The notes under the pieces are model-generated. The model was not told where the DNA came from and searched no databases. It saw nothing but the letters and a program-made list of their open reading frames with translations. A DNA stretch of 54,073 bases from Prolixibacteraceae bacterium (GTDB lineage Bacteria; Bacteroidota; Bacteroidia; Bacteroidales; Prolixibacteraceae): assembly GCA_023228025.1 (NCBI GenBank), contig JALOCD010000014.1, forward strand, positions 1 to 54,073. Direction: 5' to 3'. Position 1 is the first letter of the stretch. Each line of letters opens with the position of its first letter. Shown here piece after piece: positions 33,638-41,069 of this stretch. Both the position numbers and the translations under genes were made by a program.

Positions 33638-34360
33638 TCATGGTTTATAAGCGATCAGTGTAAGTTGCGGAGGTATTTGAAAACCGTCGATCTTAAGTTT
33701 CTCCTTGAGGGCCCAACTTCTGGATTCAAAGCTGTTTTTTTGTGGCAATTCGCTGGCCAGCTCAACCATCTCATCAATCCTGTGGGTAAATTGCCAGATC
33801 TTCTCTTTGGAGTTCAGCATTTCCGGTTCATTGTCCGAGACAAAGATCTTCTCCGGTTCGACATGTGCCTCCTGAAGAATATCCAAAATTTCTGCCCTGG
33901 TATAAATAGTTCTATGGAAACCTCCTTTGCCCCTTTCAATATCGGCTTTGAGGGTTTGATATTCGAGATGGGCTTCCTGAGCTGGATTCAATCCGTCGCA
34001 AATTGTCTCATTAATCAGTATCCGTCCTCCGGATACCAGGACCCGCATCATGGCCTGTAGTGCCTTAACAGGTAGCTCGATGCGTTGAAGGGCATTGGAG
34101 ATCGTCACAAAATCGAAATAATTCTCTTCGAAGGGAAGTTTGCGAACGGTGCCCAGAACCAGGTCAACTTTGTATGGAAACAGCTTGTTCCTGGCGATGG
34201 CCAGGCTCTCCTTGTTGGGTTCCAGTCCGGTAGCAGAGTCAAAGGAAGCAACTGAGTCCAAAAAGAACCGCAGGAAATCACCCTCCCCGGTAGCCACATC
34301 CAACAAATGGCCAACGCAGGCATTCTCCAGATAGGATCGCAGGTCGGGGAGCTGGTACAT
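33638..34360 (-). CDS. Class I SAM-dependent methyltransferase
   Basis: 240 residues with a Rossmann-like SAM site: HLLDVATGEGDFLRFFLD at about 18-35, TGLEPNKES, and the motif IV region YFDFVTISNALQRIE. The C-terminus (IPPQLTLIAYKP) ends in a typical beta strand. Substrate unknown; UbiE/MenG-like or small-molecule methylation possible. It starts 25 bp after the coiled-coil gene stop on the same strand. Confidence 0.85.
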   Translation of the reverse strand: MYQLPDLRSYLENACVGHLLDVATGEGDFLRFFLDSVASFDSATGLEPNKESLAIARNKLFPYKVDLVLGTVRKLPFEENYFDFVTISNALQRIELPVKALQAMMRVLVSGGRILINETICDGLNPAQEAHLEYQTLKADIERGKGGFHRTIYTRAEILDILQEAHVEPEKIFVSDNEPEMLNSKEKIWQFTHRIDEMVELASELPQKNSFESRSWALKEKLKIDGFQIPPQLTLIAYKP

Positions 34361-34385
34361 GAAAGTGAGGGGTTAAGGCTTCCGG

Positions 34386-35282
34386 TTATCTTACCGCAAA
34401 ACTGGTGGTACCGATGTTGTTTCCATCGGCAAAGATGTCGACGGTATACTGACCGGCAATCAATGCCGCCTGACCGGTATTGTCCCAGTAAATGCTGACA
34501 GGGAGATCAATCCCTTCGTATTCGACTTCACGAACAGCCGAATAGGGGATCTTTAATCCTTCAAATTTAAAGAGGTCCTGCTCTGATTTGGTAAGCAGAA
34601 GTTGGTCCGGTCGTTGGATGCGGACATATATATTCTTGGCGCCTCTTTTGGCTGTTAGGTTCTTACTTAGCGTGAAGTCGACTTTGATGCTCTCTATTTT
34701 GGAGGCCTTGCTCTGTTCCTTTCCTTTTTTGTTTATCCCGGCAGCTTTCAGGTTGACAGCTTCCAGTGTAGCCGCCAGGGTTACCGTTTGTTCAAGTTTT
34801 TTCTTCTCCTGCTCGAGGTTCTGATTTTGCGTTTTAACCTCTGTAACCTCCTGTTTCACATTGCTGTTTTCGGCCATCAACCGCTGATTCTTCTGGTTGA
34901 GGCTATCGATCTGGATCACGTAATCGCGCATAATTTTGCGTAGCGTGGTCATCTCCTCACGGTATTTCGAGATTTGCCTGAAGTTGGTACTCTTCACCTG
35001 TTCGATCTCGGCAAGCAGATCTTTTACCTTCGACTGGGCACTTTCAAACTGAATGTTAAGATTGGTATTGTTGCGTTTCAGCGAATCATACCCCAAAACC
35101 ATACCGTTCAACTCGGTTTCGATGGCTGCTTTTTCCTGCTTCAACTGGGCCGTAACTTCGGCATGCTCGCTGCGTTGCCATAAAAGCATCACGACCACAA
35201 TGATCAATAAAACGGCCAAAATAATGACCAGGGCATTTTTCCTGGGATCGGAGGGAATTTGGGCTTTTTCCTGGTTAATCAT
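34386..35282 (-). CDS. Inner-membrane-anchored coiled-coil protein
   Basis: 298 residues: a membrane helix at about 15-35 (NALVIILAVLLIIVVVMLLW), a long coiled coil at about 40-180 (repeated EQVKS, EEMTTLRKIMRDY, NLEQEKKKLEQT), and a C-terminal beta domain (residues 200-298). The large domain should face the periplasm. A family common in Bacteroidota with no assigned role. It is co-directional with the methyltransferase downstream. Confidence 0.7.
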   Translation of the reverse strand: MINQEKAQIPSDPRKNALVIILAVLLIIVVVMLLWQRSEHAEVTAQLKQEKAAIETELNGMVLGYDSLKRNNTNLNIQFESAQSKVKDLLAEIEQVKSTNFRQISKYREEMTTLRKIMRDYVIQIDSLNQKNQRLMAENSNVKQEVTEVKTQNQNLEQEKKKLEQTVTLAATLEAVNLKAAGINKKGKEQSKASKIESIKVDFTLSKNLTAKRGAKNIYVRIQRPDQLLLTKSEQDLFKFEGLKIPYSAVREVEYEGIDLPVSIYWDNTGQAALIAGQYTVDIFADGNNIGTTSFAVR

Positions 35283-35396
35283 ATTCAGTTCTATTGTTGA
35301 TTTGAGTTACAAAACTAAAAATATTTTACCCCCTTTCAAAAAGATTAATGTGGGGAGGTATCTATTGTAACATGAAATGACAGAAAGCGTAAATAT

Positions 35397-35433
35397 AAGT
35401 GAACTAGAGTGAACTAAAGTGACTAGAGTGACT
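35397..35433. repeat. Single arm of the AGTGAACTA word repeat before pdxH
   Basis: Four words of AGTGAACTAG/AGTGACTAGA type, ending 4 bp before the pdxH ATG (35438). No inverted partner and no GGACTCC loop, so it cannot fold into the family hairpin alone; it forms the leader of pdxH. Confidence 0.7.
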
Positions 35434-35437
35434 TCTT

Positions 35438-36070
35438 ATGAACCTGAAAGATATTCGTACAAATTATTCACGGGAGACGCTTAGTGAAAAATCACTACGT
35501 GAGCCCTTTCCCCTTTTTGAGCAGTGGATGGAGGAGGCCTTCGAAAGCAAGGTTAATGAACCGACTGCCATGATGTTAAGTACTGTTTCGGAGGCGCAAA
35601 AACCCTCCTCCAGGATCGTCCTGCTGAAACTTTTTACCAGGATGGGATTTCATTTTTTTACCAACTACAACAGTCGAAAAGGGAAGGAGATTGAGGCAAA
35701 CAGTCATGTCGCCCTGCTGTTTTTCTGGCCTGAACTGGAGCGGGAAGTCCGGATTGAAGGAGTGGCCTGTTACTCCTCACCGGAGATATCTGACCAATAT
35801 TTCAGCGAGCGGCCTTACGAAAGTCAGATTAGTGCGATTGTATCACAACAGAGTCAGCCGATCGAGAACCGCGAAGTATTGGAAGAACTCTGGAAAAACA
35901 AAGAGCTCTCCTCAAAAGGGACCAAACTTGAACGACCGGCTGAATGGGGTGGATACTTCGTGCAGCCCGAAAAGATCGAATTCTGGCAGGGTCGTCCCAA
36001 CCGCCTGCACGACCGGATTTTATTCGTCAGAAGTGAAGAAGGATGGGTGGTTTCGCGGCTAGCGCCGTGA
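35438..36070 (+). CDS. pdxH: Pyridoxamine 5'-phosphate oxidase
   Basis: 210 residues. FMN enzyme that makes pyridoxal 5'-phosphate. Seen: MMLSTVSEAQKPSSRIVLLK at about 45-64, FFTNYNSRKGKEIEANSHVA, VRIEGVACYSS, QISAIVSQQSQPIENREVLE and the C-terminal PEKIEFWQGRPNRLHDR with the substrate-binding RxH region. Full length. Its upstream region is a repeat arm; downstream is a hairpin shared with a convergent helicase gene. Confidence 0.97.
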   Translation: MNLKDIRTNYSRETLSEKSLREPFPLFEQWMEEAFESKVNEPTAMMLSTVSEAQKPSSRIVLLKLFTRMGFHFFTNYNSRKGKEIEANSHVALLFFWPELEREVRIEGVACYSSPEISDQYFSERPYESQISAIVSQQSQPIENREVLEELWKNKELSSKGTKLERPAEWGGYFVQPEKIEFWQGRPNRLHDRILFVRSEEGWVVSRLAP

Positions 36071-36071
36071 A

Positions 36072-36148
36072 TTCAATTAAAAATTACAAATTAAAGATGA
36101 AGGGAATTTGTCCGTCATTTTTAATTTGTAATCTGTAATTTTTAATTA
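36072..36148. repeat. Hairpin of AATTACAAATTA words between convergent genes
   Basis: Left arm 36075-36100 (AATTAAAAATTACAAATTAA then AGATGA) and right arm 36115-36148 (TCATTTTTAATTTGTAATC, then TGTAATTTTTAATTA). The loop is about 14 nt. It lies between pdxH (+) and the DEAD helicase (-), where it could terminate both. Confidence 0.8.
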
Positions 36149-36157
36149 CTTATTGAT

Positions 36158-37477
36158 TTACCCTTTCCTCGTATTTCTGTACGGCCTGAGCTCTTTGCTT
36201 TTGGCATTGAAGGCAAACGGGATTTTCTTCCTTCTGGGTTTTTTCTCGTGGAAAGCTCCCTTGAAGCCGGTATCCTCCAATTTCTTCTGGCGGTCCATCT
36301 CCCTGGCAATCTCCTGCATCTCGCTGCGGCTTGACTGGACCAGTTCAACCTTCTCCGGTATCGGAAGTTCTGTTATCTCCATCCTGATAAGCTTTTCGAT
36401 GTTCGCCAGGTGAAACTCCTCATCCGGTTTCAGAAATGAGATAGCTACTCCATCGTGGTTGGCCCTGGCCGTCCGTCCGATGCGGTGTACGTAATCCTCG
36501 TAATTGGTTGGCAGGTCAAAATTGATTACATGGCTGATCATCGAAACATCGATGCCCCTCGCGGAAACATCGGTCGAAATCAGTACGCGAACATTTCCCT
36601 CCTTGAAAGACTGAATGGCATTGATCCGTGTATTCTGGGCCTTGTTCGAGTGCAGTACCCTGACCTCCCCCTCCGTCTTACGGTCCAGAACCTTGAATAC
36701 GAGCTCCGCATTCTCCTTTGTGGCGCAGAAAATGATCACCCTTTTGTAGGTTTCGGTATCTGTCAGCAGGAAGTTGATAAGGTTCAGCTTGCTCCTGAAA
36801 TTAGGCAGCCGGTAGAAATATTGTTCGACCTTATCCACGGTGGTGGCAGACGGTGCAACTTCTACCCTGGCGGGGAAGGTGAGGAATTCGTTGCTGATCA
36901 GTTCAACTTTATCGGAGAAAGTAGCCGAAAAGAGGAGGTTCTGTCTTTTGGGTGGAATCACCTCGAAAAGCTGGTTCAGTTGGGGCATAAAACCCATGTC
37001 GAGCATGCGGTCTGCCTCATCGATCACGAGCGTTTTGATTTTCTTTAACCTGAGCGCGCCCACCGTGTAGAGGTCCCACAACCTACCGGGAGTCGCCACG
37101 ACAATGTCGACACCGGGCGTTACCAGCTCGGCATGCTTGGTCCAGCCAATGCCGCCAAAAACTGCGGCCGATCGGATGTTGGTATATTGCGTAAGTTCTT
37201 CGATGTCTTCCCCAACCTGGATGGCGAGTTCGCGTGTTGGGACAAGGATCAGGGCCCGGGGATCTTCCCCTTCTGCCTTCACCAGTTTCATCAGGATGGG
37301 AATCAGGTAGGCTGCCGTCTTTCCGGTTCCCGTTTGGGCGATGCCCAGAATATCCTGGCCCGATTTTATAACGGGAATGGCCAGCTCCTGGACAGGTGTT
37401 GCCTCGTGAAAACCAATCTCGTCCAGCGCTTTCAAGATGGATTTGCCAATCCCGAATTTATCAAAAGTTGTACTCAT
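36158..37477 (-). CDS. DEAD-box RNA helicase
   Basis: 439 residues with the complete set of motifs: Q motif region HEATPVQELAIPVI, motif I AQTGTGKTAAY, motif II VIDEADRMLD, motif III FSATF, motif V STDVSARGIDV and motif VI HRIGRTARA. A basic C-terminal tail (KKPRRKKIPFAFNAKSKELR) can bind RNA. Cytoplasmic ATP-dependent RNA remodelling, likely ribosome assembly or RNA decay. Length is that of a small RhlE-like protein. Confidence 0.95.
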   Translation of the reverse strand: MSTTFDKFGIGKSILKALDEIGFHEATPVQELAIPVIKSGQDILGIAQTGTGKTAAYLIPILMKLVKAEGEDPRALILVPTRELAIQVGEDIEELTQYTNIRSAAVFGGIGWTKHAELVTPGVDIVVATPGRLWDLYTVGALRLKKIKTLVIDEADRMLDMGFMPQLNQLFEVIPPKRQNLLFSATFSDKVELISNEFLTFPARVEVAPSATTVDKVEQYFYRLPNFRSKLNLINFLLTDTETYKRVIIFCATKENAELVFKVLDRKTEGEVRVLHSNKAQNTRINAIQSFKEGNVRVLISTDVSARGIDVSMISHVINFDLPTNYEDYVHRIGRTARANHDGVAISFLKPDEEFHLANIEKLIRMEITELPIPEKVELVQSSRSEMQEIAREMDRQKKLEDTGFKGAFHEKKPRRKKIPFAFNAKSKELRPYRNTRKG

Positions 37478-37496
37478 ATTTTGTCTGCATGAAAGG

Positions 37497-37531
37497 CTAA
37501 CAGCTAATAGCTATTTACAATTAGCTGTTAG
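37497..37531. repeat. Small hairpin CTAACAGCTAAT upstream of the helicase gene
   Basis: CTAACAGCTAAT (37497-37508) is perfectly inverted as ATTAGCTGTTAG (37520-37531); AGCTA is repeated inside the left part. It lies 19 bp upstream of the minus-strand DEAD helicase start. Confidence 0.7.
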
Positions 37532-37605
37532 TTTGCAAAGTAACGACATTTTAAGCAACTGTTTCAAATTATTTTGCTCGACACTAAATGGTATTTTCTT
37601 TGCGA

Positions 37606-37812
37606 AACCTTATTTCTTTCAGGTAACCTTAGTAGAAACAGATTGAAAAGAGATAATCCCAACCTTATTACCTTATTTAGAGAATGCTATTCTCCTAATT
37701 TGTGTATTCCGCCCGATCCCAAAATGCAGGTTCCTGGCAGTATCTGTTCGCGGGCGTGCATCCCAAAACATTCCTTTTTCTCTACTAAGGTTACTTGATA
37801 AAATAAGGTTTT
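37606..37812. repeat. Nested inverted repeat of ACCTTA words (element B) with internal REP-like hairpin
   Basis: The left side has AAACCTTATTT, GGTAACCTTAGTAG, then AACCTTATTACCTTATTT. The right side has CTACTAAGGTTACTTG then AAATAAGGTTT. Between them lies a REP-like hairpin: CCGCCCG (37709-37715) and CGGGCG (37751-37756), 35 nt apart. Layout matches element A (19440-19634), but ACCTTA replaces ATCTTA on both arms. It fills the gap between the helicase and dprA genes; no coding sequence is seen there. Confidence 0.8.
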
Positions 37813-37898
37813 CATACCCGAGGATTTTACTGTGATTTAATATTAACAACTTTGTAGATTTTATCTAACAGATTATTTAACTAGTTGTTGATCTGGTA

Positions 37899-39026
37899 CT
37901 AGACCAACTTGAACACCTTTCCGGGCAGACACTTCACAATACCCGAAAATTCGAGGGCCAGCAACATCGGCGAGACCCTGTTCATGGGCAATCCTGTGGC
38001 CTGGCAGATCAGATCGATGGCTGTTTCTCCCGCCTCCTGAAGCAGTTCCACCACCCTTTGTTCATCCGGCAATAAATCGGTGAAAAGACGTGGCTGGTAG
38101 CCATCCGCGGCAGGAGAGCCGGGTTGCCAGTTCATGCAGTATTCCAGATCGCCGATGTTCTCGATGAGTCCGGCACGGTTGCTTTTGATCAGGAAATGAG
38201 TTCCCTCGGTATAGGTTTCGCCGATCCTGCCGGGAAAGGCAAAAAGATCGCGGTTATAGGAGATGGCCAGCTCGGCGGTAAGCAAGGCGCCACCTTTTTT
38301 GGCCGATTCCACAACAATGACGGCGTCGGCGAGTCCGGCAATGATGCGGTTTCGCCGGAGGAAATTCTTGCGGTCGATGACGGAGTTGCTCAGAAAATCG
38401 CTGACCATTCCGCCGTTTTTCTCACACATTTCCAGTGCAATTGCCCTGTGGAGCGAGGGGTAAACCGTTTCCAAACCATGGGCCAAAACGCAAACTGTTG
38501 GCAAATTGTTGTGCAGCGCTGCCCGGTGTGCCTGGATGTCGATTCCATAGGCCAGTCCGCTGACGATCTGAATATCATAACCTCGTTCGGCCACCGAGAA
38601 GATGAATTTATCAACAATCTCCCTTCCGTATTCGGTAGCATTTCTCGTGCCAACGATGCTGATGACTTTGGGGCAATTCAGATTGGGTTTTCCTTTTGAG
38701 AAGAGTAGGATGGGGGCATCCACACACGACCGCAACCGCTGGGGATAACTCTCGTCGAGGTAGAAATGGGCGTTGACAGCGTTCCTGGAAATAAATTCAA
38801 CCTCTTTTTCGGCCCTTGTCAATACCTTGGATTGCAGGATATTCTTAGCCAATACGGTACCAACCCCGGGTATGGTGCGGAGAATTCTTTCCTTTTCACT
38901 GAAAACCTGTCCGGCGCTACCGCAGTAAGCGATCAACGATTTGGCGGTGACGCTGCCAATACCGGGAACCAATGAAATAGCAATTTTGTAAAGCAAACCT
39001 TCCGTTGAATGATCGATGTTGGACAT
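37899..39026 (-). CDS. dprA: DNA processing protein DprA
   Basis: 375 residues: N-terminal helix-hairpin-helix-like part (SLVPGIGSVTAKSLIAYCG at 18-36 and RTIPGVGTVLAKNILQ), the Rossmann-like DprA core (SIVGTRNATEYGREIVDKFI, SGLAYGIDIQAHRAAL, VLAHGLETVYPSLHR) and a C-terminal winged helix (residues 315-375). It binds incoming single-stranded DNA and loads RecA during natural transformation. Its first 40 codons and 40 bp of upstream DNA are repeated at 39994-40153. No comEC or other competence gene is in the window. Confidence 0.95.
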   Translation of the reverse strand: MSNIDHSTEGLLYKIAISLVPGIGSVTAKSLIAYCGSAGQVFSEKERILRTIPGVGTVLAKNILQSKVLTRAEKEVEFISRNAVNAHFYLDESYPQRLRSCVDAPILLFSKGKPNLNCPKVISIVGTRNATEYGREIVDKFIFSVAERGYDIQIVSGLAYGIDIQAHRAALHNNLPTVCVLAHGLETVYPSLHRAIALEMCEKNGGMVSDFLSNSVIDRKNFLRRNRIIAGLADAVIVVESAKKGGALLTAELAISYNRDLFAFPGRIGETYTEGTHFLIKSNRAGLIENIGDLEYCMNWQPGSPAADGYQPRLFTDLLPDEQRVVELLQEAGETAIDLICQATGLPMNRVSPMLLALEFSGIVKCLPGKVFKLV

Positions 39027-39066
39027 AGATACAATTTACGGAAAATTGGGGTAAAAAGGGAATTTT
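38907..39066. repeat. Direct repeat, left copy (5' end of dprA)
   Basis: 160 bp covering dprA codons 1-40 and 40 bp upstream. It matches 39994-40153 at 153 of 160 positions with no gaps. The 927 bp between the copies (39067-39993) hold the PIN toxin-antitoxin module. Confidence 0.95.
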
Positions 39067-39139
39067 TGTGACGGTTTTTTCGCCATGCATTAAAAAATGG
39101 GTTAGACTTCCCACTCATAATCAGGGGGTCGAGCGAGAT

Positions 39140-39295
39140 TTAGCGGCCAGGCATTATGCGCTCCTTTGGCCTTTTTTTATCCAAATATTCCTTTAACTGC
39201 TCAAAACTCATATCGGCAGTTTCCTTACTTATCCTATCCCGCTGTTGACGCATATATTCAACTGCATCAAACTTTTTTTTAATCGTTGTCTTCAT
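39140..39295 (-). CDS. 51-residue probable antitoxin of the PIN module
   Basis: Starts at ATG 39295: MKTTIKKKFDAVEYMRQQRD, then RISKETADMSFEQLKEYLDK, ending KRPKERIMPGR and TAA at 39140. Charged, helical, no cysteine; the FDAV-MRQQRD and MSFEQLKEYL pieces look like the short antitoxins seen next to PIN-domain toxins in Bacteroidota. It starts 17 bp inside the 3' end of the toxin gene, so it follows rather than precedes the toxin, and is likely translated by coupling. No DNA-binding motif is recognised. Confidence 0.65.
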   Translation of the reverse strand: MKTTIKKKFDAVEYMRQQRDRISKETADMSFEQLKEYLDKKRPKERIMPGR

Positions 39296-39746
39296 AATCT
39301 ATCATCTCTTTAGGGGATCGTATCTCCAAAGTAGGATATCCAAGCTTCAGATTTACAGAATTATACCCATGGATTCTTTTTAAATTTACAATGTGCTTGA
39401 AATTCCAACTTATTAGAACATCAGCTCTGTTGATTGTCGCCAATGCGATATGGACACAATCATCATTGCTCGTTTTTCCAACAACTTTTCCGACAATATA
39501 TTGGTTCGCCAGATCAAAAGATTCCTGCGTAATTTCAACGAAGTCGATTAATTCTACCGGTAATTTCTTAATAAAGGACTTTACTCTTTCCGGCGCATTG
39601 TCCAACTCGTTTTCAGTTAATTCAGAATAAATAATCCTAATCTTTTCATCAACGATCTTTTCGAACAAAAGTTTGGTGAAGGCCTGAAATTCATCATCAT
39701 AGTACCCGCCAAAGACAGAAGTATCCAAGTAATACTTTAAAATCAT
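39279..39746 (-). CDS. PIN-domain (VapC-type) RNase toxin
   Basis: 155 residues. PIN-domain acidic residues at D8 (YYLDTSVFGG), E45/E47 (SELTENELDN), D95/D96 (TSNDDCVHIALA) and the conserved LISWNFKHI at 111-119. VapC toxins cleave RNA in the cytoplasm. A clean -33/-7 promoter and an AAGGAG ribosome site precede it. It is bracketed, with its small partner gene, by two copies of the dprA 5' end. Whether it is toxic is untested. Confidence 0.85.
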   Translation of the reverse strand: MILKYYLDTSVFGGYYDDEFQAFTKLLFEKIVDEKIRIIYSELTENELDNAPERVKSFIKKLPVELIDFVEITQESFDLANQYIVGKVVGKTSNDDCVHIALATINRADVLISWNFKHIVNLKRIHGYNSVNLKLGYPTLEIRSPKEMIDYEDND

Positions 39747-39764
39747 TTCTCCTTCTATTTAAAA

Positions 39765-39795
39765 CAAAGATATTCTATTTTAGGGTCAAGTCAAA
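39765..39795 (-). promoter_or_regulatory. Promoter of the PIN toxin-antitoxin module
   Basis: On the minus strand TTTG (39795-39792), 19 bp, TATCTTTG (39772-39765): a full match to Bacteroidota -33 and -7 boxes. The toxin ATG is at 39746, 18 bp downstream of the -7 box, with AAGGAG just before it. Confidence 0.7.
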
Positions 39796-39963
39796 TTCTC
39801 GTTCGAAATTTGCCGCCCTTTATTTCAAACACTTACGGAGCCTGATCTGAAGGTGTTTTTTATTTCAAGCCAGAAACCCCCCAGGATTTCCAATAACACA
39901 TGTTAACCTGTAAAAAAAAGATCCTGTAAACAAGCAAGAAGAACTGGCAAACCAGCGAGCTTA

Positions 39964-40113
39964 TTAAATCCCGGCTGACGGGTTCACACGATGCTGTCCG
40001 GCGCTGCAGCAGTAGGCGATCAACGATTTGGCGGTGACGCTGCCGATACCGGGAACCAATGAAATAGCAATTTTGTAAAGTAACCCTTCCGTTGAATGAT
40101 CGATGTTGAACAT
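39964..40113 (-). pseudogene. Truncated copy of the dprA 5' end
   Basis: ATG at 40113 opens MFNIDHSTEGLLYKIAISLV, identical to DprA except S2F, runs 40 DprA-like residues, then diverges (HRVNPSAGI) and stops at TAA 39964. Most of the seven differences from the intact dprA are silent, so the copy was under selection as part of a functional gene before being cut off. It cannot make DprA. Confidence 0.85.
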
Positions 40114-40153
40114 AGATACAATTTACGGAAAATTGGGGTAAAAAGGGAATTTT
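39994..40153. repeat. Direct repeat, right copy (5' end of dprA)
   Basis: Matches 38907-39066 with seven substitutions and no gap. The left boundary is at CTGTCCGG (39994), the right at GGGAATTTT (40153). The 90 bp to the left up to the PIN promoter hold no gene. Confidence 0.95.
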
Positions 40154-40168
40154 GGAGGGGATTTTTAA

Positions 40169-40579
40169 TTATTTCACTTTGACAAACTCATTGATAATGC
40201 TCATTTCACCATTGGGACTGGTGCGGGTCGCCACCAGTGAATCTCCCTTTTGCTCACAAACATAATCCACATCGATTTGGTGTCCTTGGTATTCGATGGT
40301 AATGATCAATTTTTTCCCGGTGAGTTTCCATGTCCCTTCCTGGGTGCTGACATTTCCGTCACCGGCAGCATTGCCGCTCTGTTTGAACTTTCCATCCTGC
40401 ATAAAATAGAAATCAAGGAAAAAGGTCCCTTTCCTGATCTCATCCGCCATTGAATTGGTCTCCCCTTTGTTCACATGTTTGATATTTGTCAGGTGCCACT
40501 GTCCAACCAGATTCATTTCCTGAGAATAGGAAACCAGGGAAGCTGCCAAAAAAAAGAAAATCAGGCTCAATGTTTTCAT
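40169..40579 (-). CDS. Secreted lipocalin-like protein
   Basis: 136 residues with a signal peptide (MKTLSLIFFFLAASLVSYSQ, cleavage after about residue 20). The mature part starts with NLVGQWHLTNI, has GTWKLTGKKLIITIEYQGH and a closing strand, the pattern of small lipocalin-like beta barrels common in Bacteroidota. Ligand unknown. It lies directly after the right dprA repeat on the same strand. Confidence 0.75.
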   Translation of the reverse strand: MKTLSLIFFFLAASLVSYSQEMNLVGQWHLTNIKHVNKGETNSMADEIRKGTFFLDFYFMQDGKFKQSGNAAGDGNVSTQEGTWKLTGKKLIITIEYQGHQIDVDYVCEQKGDSLVATRTSPNGEMSIINEFVKVK

Positions 40580-40804
40580 AATTTTTAGTTCAGGTAAATA
40601 CTAATCGTTTGAAAGATATTGATTATCTAAGATAGATAATAATTTGGGCGATGTCAAGTATTTAGAGTTAAATATGTGTTTGGCTAAAGCCCGCTCTCTT
40701 CTATGCTTGTTATCCGTCAGCTGAAGCAGACGGCAATGAAACCATTCGGCTCCACTCAGGATTTATCAGCGTTGCACCCACCCCCTTCTCTCTAATCAGC
40801 GGTT

Positions 40805-40860
40805 GCGTATTCCGTCCGATACCGAAATGTCATCCTTAATGGGCATATGCGCGCGGACGG
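40805..40860. repeat. REP-like hairpin, second copy
   Basis: CCGTCCG (40812-40818) pairs fully with CGGACGG (40854-40860) across a 35-nt loop. The left flank CGTATTCCGTCCGATACC is almost the same as at 37703-37720 within element B. The T in the left stem and A in the right stem are C and G in the other copy. Confidence 0.7.
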
Positions 40861-41056
40861 CGCTACCCTCTACATTCCCTAACCTCCGGTTAAAACCGGA
40901 GGCTATTTATTTGGTCGCCGATAACCGGCTGAAAATTGGGATCGCGGTCTTACCAACCCCTCGTCCTAGTCGTCCAAGTCCGCCATTCCCCTCTCCCCCT
41001 CATTTTCACATTTCCACAATTTCCAATTTTCACATTTCCAATCCCCCCATTTTCAC

Positions 41057-41064
41057 TACATTTG
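41057..41064 (+). promoter_or_regulatory. -7 box candidate directly before dnaG
   Basis: TACATTTG matches TAnnTTTG and ends only 5 bp before the ATG at 41070, so a transcript from it would have almost no leader. No -33 TTTG was seen at the normal distance, so this may be coincidental. Confidence 0.3.
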
Positions 41065-41069
41065 TTCAC

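Larger units (their letters stand above)
40580..41069. other. 490-bp intergenic space with several short hairpins
   Basis: Holds ATTATCT/AGATAAT near 40628; GGCTAAAGCC (40682-40691); CCGTC/GACGG (40714-40733); the REP-like hairpin 40805-40860; CCTCCGGTTAAAACCGGAGG (40883-40902); the word CGTCCTAGTCGTCC (40963-40976); and a C/T-rich run of TTTTCACATTTCC words up to 41056, similar to 47757-47795. No gene is seen. Confidence 0.65.

Noticed and set aside
40803..41069. N-terminal extension of DnaG
   Set aside because: The frame is open upstream, yet the sequence is made of REP-like and C/T-rich repeats and primases start at MIDQATVQRIL.
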